Shown here: one piece after another, positions 1 through 5,445 of the stretch
How the letters are laid out: every line of letters begins with the position of its first letter
Numbering within the stretch: position 1 is the stretch's first letter
Notes under the pieces: model-generated
Databases searched by the model: none
What the model was told of the DNA's origin: nothing
Seen by the model: only the letters and a program-made list of their open reading frames with translations
Position numbers and translations under genes: made by a program
NCBI GenBank assembly: GCA_016763095.1
Contig: JAESUK010000036.1
Location: forward strand, 1 to 6,568
Direction of reading: 5' to 3'
Origin: Alphaproteobacteria bacterium
GTDB taxonomy: Bacteria; Pseudomonadota; Alphaproteobacteria; Micavibrionales; Micavibrionaceae
Length of the DNA stretch: 6,568 bases

Positions 1-431
1 CGCAGCTCATGGCGATGGCGATTCAAAAATCAGTGGGTAATGGCGGAAATCAAAAGCTGTCTGTTTTGTTGAACCCTCCCGAACTTGGGCGTGTCCAGTT
101 GGATGTTGAAATGGGTGCTGATAGTAAGTTGAAGGTAAGTATGATTGCAGAAAAAGAAGCGGGCTTTATGCAGCTTCAGAAAGATTCTGGCATGCTTGAG
201 CAAATTCTTCAAAATGCTGGGTTGGATGTTAATGAAGGGGATATTGACCTTTCTTTTGCCAGTGATGGATTTCTGTTTGATCATCAAAACCAAGAAGAAT
301 TGGCTGAACTCTACATGAACACGTCAGGCTCTGAGGCGGTGGAAGGTGCCGAAGAGGAGGCTCTTGAAACGCATGTTGATCTTTATCAAGACCCTTATTC
401 AGGCGCGTGGCACTATAATAGTTTAGTTTAA
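1..431 (+). CDS. fliK: Flagellar hook-length control protein FliK, C-terminal part (5' end outside window)
   Basis: This is the 3' end of a gene that enters from the left; the reading frame is open from base 3 and stops at TAA 429-431. About 142 residues are visible. They carry the FliK C-terminal domain signature LNPPELGRVQLDVE (codons from about base 69), followed by the usual pattern of an alternating beta segment (KLKVSMIAEKEAG) and a leucine-rich helix (LQKDSGMLEQILQNAGLDV). In the known family this domain contacts FlhB and switches the export apparatus from rod/hook to filament substrates once the hook is long enough. After the domain comes an acidic, probably flexible tail of about 45 residues rich in Glu, ending SGAWHYNSLV. 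In-frame ATGs at 9 and 15 are not taken as starts because FliK proteins have long N-terminal regions and no ribosome binding site is visible. The family call is firm; the total length is unknown. Confidence 0.88.
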   Translation, partial: QLMAMAIQKSVGNGGNQKLSVLLNPPELGRVQLDVEMGADSKLKVSMIAEKEAGFMQLQKDSGMLEQILQNAGLDVNEGDIDLSFASDGFLFDHQNQEELAELYMNTSGSEAVEGAEEEALETHVDLYQDPYSGAWHYNSLV

Positions 432-566
432 ATACCCTCGCATAACTGATTTCGTATGTATTCATACCTATCTCTTTTTGCGGTGTTTTTGTCTTAAATT
501 GGTGAAAATCGCTATAAATATCAGATTTTTAGGTTTTATTTGTAAAAGCTATGTTAATAGTTTTTA

Positions 567-575
567 TGGTATGAT
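567..575 (+). promoter_or_regulatory. Candidate extended -10 promoter of the flagellin-like gene
   Basis: TGGTATGAT matches the extended -10 pattern TGnTATAAT with one mismatch in the hexamer. No good -35 hexamer lies 16-18 bases upstream, which an extended -10 can tolerate. Transcription would start near 582, giving a leader of about 46 nt before the GTG. In an AT-rich spacer such a match can arise by chance. Confidence 0.35.
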
Positions 576-614
576 ATGACCTAGAATATATTAATATGGC
601 AACCAACCTAGAAA

Positions 615-620
615 AGGAGG
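615..620 (+). promoter_or_regulatory. Strong Shine-Dalgarno that sets a GTG start
   Basis: AGGAGG at 615-620 is 7 nt from the GTG at 628 and 19 nt from the in-frame ATG at 640. The spacing favours the GTG as the true start. Confidence 0.75.
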
Positions 621-627
621 GTCATCG

Positions 628-1485
628 GTGTCGTCTGATATGATAATAACAGCTTCGCACCTGAAGGGCACGATTTCGATCAATGACCTTGGGAAAGCAG
701 CGCAGGCAAAGAGGGTTAATGATGTTGAGCAGGGTGCGGTTACAAACGCACATGACGTGCGCTCGGACACAGTTTCACTTTCTTCCCCAGAATTTTTAGA
801 AAAAATTATACAAATCCAAGGGTTTTTGGAACAAATTTCCTACGGGCAAACGGTTATATCAACCGCCCAAGACAATGTAGAAACTCTTATTTCGAAACTA
901 GAGGAGCTCGGCGGTGTTGCCGTGCGTGCCCGCGGTGTCTTGGACTCGTCTGTATCGCAAGATATCTTAAAGCCACAGCTTGATGTGCTACGTCAACGTG
1001 CGCAGGTGTTAGGACAAGATGTTGATAATATATCTCTTAATACAGGGTTTGAAGGTGAGAACTTGTTGGCGGGAGATGATGTTGCCTTTGTTATTGATCC
1101 GTCCGATCCATCTAAGTTGCGCGTTGAAGGTATTGATGCGTCGACTGAACAATTTGGCCTAAGTACAATCGCGTTTAAAACGTCGGAAGATGCTGAATAC
1201 ATTAAAAATTTAGTTTCTCAAGCCGTTGATCTGGTGTCTATGTTTAAGTCTCAATTGCGTGGGTCATCCCGTGAACTTGAGACACGTAAAGAGTTTTCGG
1301 AGAGCACTATTGAGGTTTTTCTGGCACAGGCGCAATCAGAGCAGACATCTTCTCAAGAAGAGAGCGATGCTTTACGTTCTCTACAATCACGATTGTTTCA
1401 GCAAGCCGAAGAAGTCGGTGAAGATGGAGAGTATGAGTATTTGGCCCTAGAAGCCCAGTTTGAGCTTTTGGAGCACTTTAGGTAA
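628..1485 (+). CDS. Divergent flagellin-like protein (D1-like core, atypical ends)
   Basis: The product is 285 residues, starting at GTG 628. Residues about 66-150 align by eye with the N-terminal D1 helices of flagellin: a GQTVISTAQDNVETL segment matches the family pattern 'DGISIAQTTEGAL', and GFEGENLL (140-147) matches the 'FNG..LL' turn. FGLSTI (176-181) resembles the family's 'LGLDTL'. Residues 185-232 resemble the C-terminal D1 helix, with no D2/D3 domain between. The first 60 residues do not look like the conserved flagellin D0 start (no 'SLSVNTN..AL..QR.L', no 'RLSSG.RIN.A.DD'). The last 45 residues are charged and lack the 'ILQQAG..VLAQAN..PQ..L.LL' ending. Those D0 parts normally drive export and filament stacking, so it may not be a standard filament subunit. 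Alternatives are a minor flagellin, a FlgL-like junction protein, or an exported regulator. The gene lies 61 nt upstream of flbT and probably shares its transcript. Confidence 0.65.
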   Translation: MSSDMIITASHLKGTISINDLGKAAQAKRVNDVEQGAVTNAHDVRSDTVSLSSPEFLEKIIQIQGFLEQISYGQTVISTAQDNVETLISKLEELGGVAVRARGVLDSSVSQDILKPQLDVLRQRAQVLGQDVDNISLNTGFEGENLLAGDDVAFVIDPSDPSKLRVEGIDASTEQFGLSTIAFKTSEDAEYIKNLVSQAVDLVSMFKSQLRGSSRELETRKEFSESTIEVFLAQAQSEQTSSQEESDALRSLQSRLFQQAEEVGEDGEYEYLALEAQFELLEHFR

Positions 1486-1546
1486 GCTATATTGCTTGCT
1501 GACTATTATGCGTATGTTTGAATTCTAGCCATATAAAGGATATGTC

Positions 1547-1927
1547 ATGGCGCTTGTAATTGATTTAAAACCTGAGGAAAAAGTTCTTATAGGAACGGCT
1601 GTTATCACGAATGATAAACAGAGAACACGGTTGCATATTGCAGGGGATGCTCCGATTTTGCGTGAAAAGGATGTTGTGCATGAGGAAGATGCAGATACAC
1701 CATGTAAGCAGATATATTTTCTTATTCAATGTATGTATTTAGCGCGTAATCCGCGTGATTATCATGGTAAATACTTTGCGATTATTAAGGATATTCTCCA
1801 AGCGGCACCTTCAACATCACCGATGTTTGTGCAGATCAATGCGCATATTATTAAAGGGAATTACTACAAGGCGCTTAAAGAAGCAAAGGCTTTGATTGCG
1901 CATGAAGTTGAGATCCTTGCGGGATAA
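1547..1927 (+). CDS. flbT: Flagellar biosynthesis regulator FlbT
   Basis: The 126-residue product is a near full-length FlbT. Visible family hallmarks are the N-terminal MALVIDLKPEEKVLIGTAVI, the segment APILREKDVV (35-44), TPCKQIYFLIQCMYL (51-65) and a helical C-terminus (INAHIIKGNYYKALKEAKALI). In Caulobacter and relatives FlbT is a cytoplasmic protein that binds the flagellin mRNA leader and represses or destabilises it until the hook is complete; in some other alphaproteobacteria it acts positively. The start is supported by AAGGA at 1536-1540, 6 nt upstream. It follows the flagellin-like gene by 61 nt in the same direction, which suggests co-transcription. The usual neighbour flaF is absent from this window. 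The gene ends 40 nt before the convergent FlaG-like gene, and I see no strong terminator hairpin between them. Confidence 0.93.
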   Translation: MALVIDLKPEEKVLIGTAVITNDKQRTRLHIAGDAPILREKDVVHEEDADTPCKQIYFLIQCMYLARNPRDYHGKYFAIIKDILQAAPSTSPMFVQINAHIIKGNYYKALKEAKALIAHEVEILAG

Positions 1928-1967
1928 TAAAGTGCAAAGTGAATAACTCTTTTTTATTTTGTGAGAT

Positions 1968-2360
1968 TTAGGCTTTTTGAGAGACGTTTGCCTCAGACTT
2001 TACAACAGCCTCAGGTTTTATTACATCAGGTGTTGAGCTTTCAATTGCTTTTTGCTCAACGGCACTCGGCGGTGTTTGACCTGCTTGTTGTGCTTTTGCT
2101 GTTTGACCTGCTTGTTGTGCATTTAGATACGCACGAATCTGTCCCTCAGTTGGGAATTGCTTAAGTGCTTCCCCTGTAGCGGTGTCTCTGATTTGAAGGA
2201 TAGCGCGACGTGATGCAGGGTCAAGTTCAACATGACGGCTGATATAGTTCGCACTTGTTACTTTGATTAAGTCGGCTCTTTTGGTTTCCGCCGGCGGTGC
2301 CGAAACTGCCGCTTTAATAAGCGGTGCGTTTGACAAAACTGAATTTACGGCTTCTAACAT
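1968..2360 (-). CDS. Small FlaG-like flagellar-locus protein of unproven function
   Basis: The product is 130 residues on the minus strand, with ATG at 2360-2358. GGAG at 2370-2367 gives 6-nt spacing, so this start is preferred over an in-frame upstream ATG at 2447, which would lie upstream of the predicted promoter. The core, residues 38-79 (NYISRHVELDPASRRAILQI, then RDTATGEALKQFPTEGQIRAYL), has the short beta-hairpin form 'vlqIrD..TGe.lrQfP.e' seen in FlaG and related small proteins near flagellin genes. The C-terminal half is low in complexity, with a nine-residue tandem repeat (QQAGQTAKA / QQAGQTPPS, 82-99) and a Lys/Glu/Val-rich tail. No signal peptide or membrane segment is seen. FlaG affects filament length in some bacteria; a similar role here is only inferred from the core motif and position. 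It is transcribed against flbT and away from fliF. Confidence 0.68.
   Translation of the reverse strand: MLEAVNSVLSNAPLIKAAVSAPPAETKRADLIKVTSANYISRHVELDPASRRAILQIRDTATGEALKQFPTEGQIRAYLNAQQAGQTAKAQQAGQTPPSAVEQKAIESSTPDVIKPEAVVKSEANVSQKA
2073..2120. repeat. In-frame tandem repeat, 27-bp period, in the FlaG-like gene
   Basis: A 21-bp identical direct repeat occurs at 2073-2093 and 2100-2120, so the period is 27 bp or nine codons. On the minus strand it encodes QQAGQT twice, in the linker after the conserved core. The multiple-of-three period keeps the gene open whatever the copy number. Confidence 0.9.
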
Positions 2361-2418
2361 TCTATTCTCCTGTACGTTTGTGTCTGATTTTTTCCCTACA
2401 CAACATACCCTATTTTTA

Positions 2419-2447
2419 ATTATAGCAACTAAATCACAATTTTGCAA
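2419..2447 (-). promoter_or_regulatory. Promoter of the FlaG-like gene (minus strand)
   Basis: Read on the minus strand, TTGCAA (2447-2442), a 17-nt spacer and a perfect TATAAT (2424-2419) form a sigma-70-type promoter. The TG of TGCTATAAT (2427-2426) adds an extended -10. The predicted start is near 2412, giving a leader of about 52 nt before the ATG at 2360. The -35 matches TTGACA at 4 of 6 positions. Confidence 0.55.
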
Positions 2448-2451
2448 ATTA

Positions 2452-2471
2452 TTGACAATGATCTACGTCAA
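2452..2471. promoter_or_regulatory. FNR/CRP-family-like palindrome in the divergent intergenic region
   Basis: ATGATCTACGTCAA at 2458-2471 matches the FNR/Anr consensus TTGAT-N4-ATCAA at 8 of 10 defined positions. GTCAA right half-sites are common in natural FNR/Anr sites. The same right arm also pairs with TTGAC at 2452-2456 as an exact inverted repeat with a 10-nt spacer. The 14-mer is centred about 16 bp upstream of a plus-strand TATAAT (2481-2486) and near -52 of the predicted minus-strand start. Neither is a standard activation position, so a repressor role or chance is possible. Confidence 0.3.
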
Positions 2472-2480
2472 GCAATGCGA

Positions 2481-2572
2481 TATAATTTTATGTCTGGGCG
2501 TGGTCTGAAATAATTTTAAGTGAGATTTTATGTGGTAAATAGCTAGAAACTCTTGAAAAAAGGGGGTATAAT
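2481..2572 (+). promoter_or_regulatory. Candidate plus-strand -10 boxes upstream of fliF
   Basis: Exact TATAAT hexamers lie at 2481-2486 and 2567-2572, 153 and 67 bp before the fliF start. Neither has a good -35 at 16-18 bp. TTGACA at 2452-2457 is 23 bp from the first box, which is too far for standard spacing. I found no GG-N10-GC sigma-54 element. At least one promoter for the fliF cluster should lie here because the upstream gene is divergent, but which box is used is open. Confidence 0.3.
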
Positions 2573-2621
2573 GAAAGAGTTAGAATTTTTTCTACACGTC
2601 TGCCTTCTTCGATCTAGGTAA
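2571..2621 (+). CDS. Possible 16-codon leader peptide upstream of fliF
   Basis: ATG 2571 opens a 16-codon frame (MKELEFFLHVCLLRSR) that stops at TAA 2619-2621, 17 nt before the fliF ATG. AGGGGG at 2561-2566 gives a Shine-Dalgarno-like sequence with a short 4-nt spacing. No run of one amino acid suggests a classic attenuator. It overlaps the TATAAT at 2567-2572, so if that box is the real -10 this frame is not transcribed from it. It could easily be chance. Confidence 0.15.
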   Translation: MKELEFFLHVCLLRSR

Positions 2622-2638
2622 TTTTTAGTAGGATATAT

Positions 2639-4366
2639 ATGGATAGTACCACAACAGAACAAGCACCCCTTTCTGCGGAAATTTCTAGTGCTGATGACAA
2701 TGATGCACCGAAAAGTGCTATTTTACAGACGCTTAATCATATAGGCGCAGCACGCCTTGGTGTTATGGGTGGCGTGTTGTTTTTGCTTATTATGTTTTTT
2801 GTGTTTGTCTCTGTGCGCGTGTCATCCCCTGATATGCGTGTTGTTTTTGCTGATTTATCATCTACCGATTCTTCTCTCCTTGTTACAAAACTTGATGAAG
2901 CAAACATTAAATACGAGATTTCTCCCGATGGTTCTCAAGTGCTTGTTGATGATAAAGAAGTGGCGAAAGCACGTCTTATTGCGGCGAAAGAAGGTTTGCC
3001 GAATGGCGGGACGATCGGATATGAGTTGTTAGATCAACAATCTGGGTTTGGAACAACCAATTCTCAAGAAAAAATGAATAGAAAAAGAGCCCTTGAAGGA
3101 GAGCTTGCAAGAACAATTTCTGCCTTGGATCAGGTGAAAAGTGCCCGTGTGCATTTGGTGTTGCCTGAGCGTGAATTGTTTAGTCGTAGCACGTCCCCCG
3201 CAAGTGGGAGCGTGCTGTTATCACTTGTTCGTCGTGGTGGTGCGAGTTTAGGGCGTGAACAAATTGCAAGTATTCAGGCGTTGGTTTCAAGCGCTGTTCC
3301 TGAGCTGAAGGCGAGTGATGTTTCTATTTCTGATACATCAGGACGTTTGTTGGCACGTGGTGGCGAAGAGGAAGACACACTTCTTACGGTTAAAGCTGAA
3401 GAAATGCGTCGTAACTATGAGAAGAGATTAACACGTGCGATTGAAGATCTTGTTGGACGTGCGGTTGGTGTGGGTAAAGTGCAGGCGATTGTTGCCGCAG
3501 ACTTGAATTTTGACCGTGTTACCCAAAACGAAGAAATTTATGACCCAGAGAGTCAGGTTGTTCGGTCTTCACAACTTGTTGAGGAAAGTAGTTCCGAGCG
3601 TGAAACAGGGAATAACAGTGTTTCTGTAGAGAACAATCTCCCAATTGGGGGGGGCGGGGATTTGCTTTTGGATAATGGTCCGACAGCGCAAAGTAATCGT
3701 TTAGAAGAAACCACGAACTATGAAGTTAGCCGTCTTGTGAAAAATACAGTGAAAGAGGCAGGCGGTGTTAATCATTTATCTGTTTCTGTGATGGTTGATG
3801 GTACATATTCCACGAATGTTGATGGTGAAAAAGTTTATGTGCCGCGTAGTGATGAAGAATTATCTAAGATTGAAAATCTTGTGCGCGCCGCGATTGGGTA
3901 TAATGAAGACCGCGGTGATACGATCACAATTGAAACAATGCAGTTTGTAAGGCTTGAAATTGAAGATTTGAGTGCTGAAACGCAGGTTCTTGGGTTTGAA
4001 AAAAGCGATCTTTTGGATGCTGTTGAAATTATTACGATTGGTATCATGGGTATTTTGGTGATCTTGCTTGTCCTTCGTCCAATGATGGGCAAGTTATTGG
4101 AGAGCAACGATTCAGCACATAGAAATGCCGATGACCTTGAGGCGCAAGCCGCGCTGATAGCTGGAGCGGAAGCACAGCAAGCATTGCCTGCGCCTGAAAT
4201 CGGAGGATTTCAGCCTGATGAAGCCGATGGTGACGATGCGATGATTGACATGAATAAAGTGGAAGGGAAGGTTAAAGCTTCCTCGGTCAGAAAAGTTGAA
4301 GATATTGTCGAAAACTTTCCTGCGGAAACCGTTAATGTTCTTAGAAGCTGGATGGCACAGGAATGA
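2639..4366 (+). CDS. fliF: Flagellar MS-ring protein FliF
   Basis: The 575-residue product matches the usual FliF length. It forms the inner-membrane MS ring that houses the export gate and carries the switch. A cytoplasmic N-terminus is followed by membrane segment 1 (about 41-60, GVMGGVLFLLIMFFVFVSVR). The periplasmic ring-building region begins VVFADLSSTDSSLLVTKLDE and includes EGLPNGGTIGYELLD (118-132) and SARVHLVLPERELF (168-181). A less conserved middle stretch (about 310-355) includes a GGGG turn encoded by a G8 tract. Membrane segment 2 spans about 461-480, and the C-terminal tail (540-575, VEGKVKASSVRKVEDIVENF and on) is the FliG-binding peptide. The start is supported by AGGA at 2630-2633 with 5-nt spacing. 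It is the first gene of the fliFGHN cluster and lies 28 nt before fliG. Confidence 0.97.
   Translation: MDSTTTEQAPLSAEISSADDNDAPKSAILQTLNHIGAARLGVMGGVLFLLIMFFVFVSVRVSSPDMRVVFADLSSTDSSLLVTKLDEANIKYEISPDGSQVLVDDKEVAKARLIAAKEGLPNGGTIGYELLDQQSGFGTTNSQEKMNRKRALEGELARTISALDQVKSARVHLVLPERELFSRSTSPASGSVLLSLVRRGGASLGREQIASIQALVSSAVPELKASDVSISDTSGRLLARGGEEEDTLLTVKAEEMRRNYEKRLTRAIEDLVGRAVGVGKVQAIVAADLNFDRVTQNEEIYDPESQVVRSSQLVEESSSERETGNNSVSVENNLPIGGGGDLLLDNGPTAQSNRLEETTNYEVSRLVKNTVKEAGGVNHLSVSVMVDGTYSTNVDGEKVYVPRSDEELSKIENLVRAAIGYNEDRGDTITIETMQFVRLEIEDLSAETQVLGFEKSDLLDAVEIITIGIMGILVILLVLRPMMGKLLESNDSAHRNADDLEAQAALIAGAEAQQALPAPEIGGFQPDEADGDDAMIDMNKVEGKVKASSVRKVEDIVENFPAETVNVLRSWMAQE
3647..3654 (+). repeat. 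Homopolymeric G8 tract inside fliF
   Basis: Eight consecutive G residues code for part of IGGGGD at FliF residues 336-341. Insertion of one G would bring a TAA at 3673-3675 into frame, and loss of one G a TAG at 3702-3704. Either change would remove the second membrane segment and the FliG-binding tail. The tract is striking in an AT-leaning gene. Confidence 0.9.
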
Positions 4367-4394
4367 CGTATCTTATGTGTAAGGAGTATTTCAA

Positions 4395-5411
4395 ATGAGA
4401 ATGAGAGAAGATTATCGGACGTTGTCAGGGTCTGAAAAAGCATCCATTTTCTTGTTGGCGTTAGGTGAAGACCACGCTACCCAAATTTTTGAACATATGG
4501 ATGATGAGGAGATTCTTGAAATCTCTCAAACCATGGCAGGATTGGGGCGTGTTGGCTCTAATGTTGTTGAGCGCCTGTTTGTTGATTTTGCAGAGCAAAT
4601 GAGTTCAACCAATGCGTTGGTTGGAACGATGGATAGTACAGAGCGCCTTCTTATGAAGGTGTTGGGTGCTGATAAAGTTGATGAGATTATGGAAGAAATT
4701 CGTGGGCCTGCTGGGCGTACGATGTGGGAAAAACTTGGGAATGTGAACGAAGAGATTCTTGCAAGCTTCTTGCAGAAAGAATACCCGCAGACCGTGGCTG
4801 TTGTTCTCTCTAAGATTAACTCAGATCATGCCGCACGTGTTTTGGCGTTGTTGCCAGATATTTTTGCCGTTGAGGTTGTCCATAGAATGCTGAAAATGGA
4901 GTCTGTGCAAAAAGATGTGTTGGAAGATGTTGAACGCACCTTGAAAACGGAGTTCATGACGAACTTAGCAAAAACACAACGTCGTGATAGCCATGAATTG
5001 ATGGCGGAAATCTTTAATAATCTTGAGCGCGCGGTTGAAACTAAGTTTCTGGAAGAGCTTGAGGGCTCTGTGCCAGATTCTGCGGAGAAAATTAGAAGCT
5101 TGATGTTTACCTTTGATGATCTTGTTAACCTTGATCCGTCGGCTATTCAAACTGTGGTGCGTGCCATTGATAAAGATAAGCTTCCAATTGCGCTTAAAGG
5201 GGCAACAGATACGATCAAAGACTTGTTTTTCTCGAATATGTCGGAGCGTGCGGGTAAGATTATGCAAGAAGATATGGCGGCAATGGGGCCTATGCGTCTC
5301 AAAGATGTTGAAGAAGCGCAGACATATATTGTGAATGTTGCTAAAGACCTAGAAGGTAGAGGTGAAATTATCATCAGTACTGGTTCAGAAGAAGATGAAA
5401 TGGTTTACTAA
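4395..5411 (+). CDS. fliG: Flagellar motor switch protein FliG
   Basis: The 338-residue product is a full-length FliG, the C-ring protein that bears torque and binds FliF through its N-terminal domain. That domain begins LSGSEKASIFLLALGEDHA (10-28). The middle domain has the EHPQ-type motif as EYPQ (129-132) within QKEYPQTVAVVLSKI. The C-terminal domain has MFTFDDLVNLD (237-247) and the charged torque helix. By alignment to E. coli FliG, K264, R281, D289 and R297 correspond to K268, R285, D293 and R301; D288 is Glu (E292). These residues meet MotA at the stator interface. The start ATG 4395 has AAGGAG at 4381-4386 with 8-nt spacing; an in-frame ATG two codons later is less well spaced. It lies 28 nt after fliF and 34 nt before fliH. 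Confidence 0.97.
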   Translation: MRMREDYRTLSGSEKASIFLLALGEDHATQIFEHMDDEEILEISQTMAGLGRVGSNVVERLFVDFAEQMSSTNALVGTMDSTERLLMKVLGADKVDEIMEEIRGPAGRTMWEKLGNVNEEILASFLQKEYPQTVAVVLSKINSDHAARVLALLPDIFAVEVVHRMLKMESVQKDVLEDVERTLKTEFMTNLAKTQRRDSHELMAEIFNNLERAVETKFLEELEGSVPDSAEKIRSLMFTFDDLVNLDPSAIQTVVRAIDKDKLPIALKGATDTIKDLFFSNMSERAGKIMQEDMAAMGPMRLKDVEEAQTYIVNVAKDLEGRGEIIISTGSEEDEMVY

Positions 5412-5445
5412 GGGGGCGGTAGCGCTAACAAAGAGTATATAATAC

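Larger units (their letters stand above)
432..627 (+). other. AT-rich intergenic region between fliK and the flagellin-like gene
   Basis: This 196-nt stretch has no credible coding sequence. It holds a weak stem-loop after fliK (GTATG 454-458 and CATAC 463-467, followed by a T-rich run), a candidate extended -10 promoter near 567-575, and the strong Shine-Dalgarno of the next gene at 615-620. I see no GG-N10-GC sigma-54 box and no clear CtrA TTAA-N7-TTAA site. Since FlbT in related bacteria acts on flagellin leader RNA, this leader is a plausible place for such control, but that is inference. Confidence 0.5.

Noticed and set aside
454..480. Stem-loop GTATG-TATT-CATAC followed by a T-rich run after fliK, as a Rho-independent terminator
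   Set aside because: The stem is only 5 bp with two G-C pairs and the T-run starts 8 nt later, so it is too weak to call as a terminator.
501..512. Sigma-54 -24/-12 element (TTGGTG...CGCT) upstream of the flagellin-like gene
   Set aside because: GG and GC are separated by 8 nt rather than 10, and flanking bases do not match the consensus.
1928..1967. Bidirectional terminator between the convergent flbT and FlaG-like genes
   Set aside because: The gap is T-rich on one strand, but I found no stem of useful length in front of the T-run on either strand.
2361..2447. Longer start (ATG 2447) for the FlaG-like gene
   Set aside because: It has no good ribosome binding site, would place the predicted promoter inside the gene, and the added residues (QNCDLVAIIKNRVCCVGKK) look like translated AT-rich spacer.
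2452..2486. Standard sigma-70 promoter TTGACA plus TATAAT on the + strand
   Set aside because: Both hexamers are perfect, but the spacer is 23 nt, well outside the usual 16-18.
2581..2594. TAGAA-TTTT-TTCTA inverted repeat upstream of fliF as an operator
   Set aside because: It is a 5-bp AT-rich palindrome in an AT-rich spacer and matches no operator I know.
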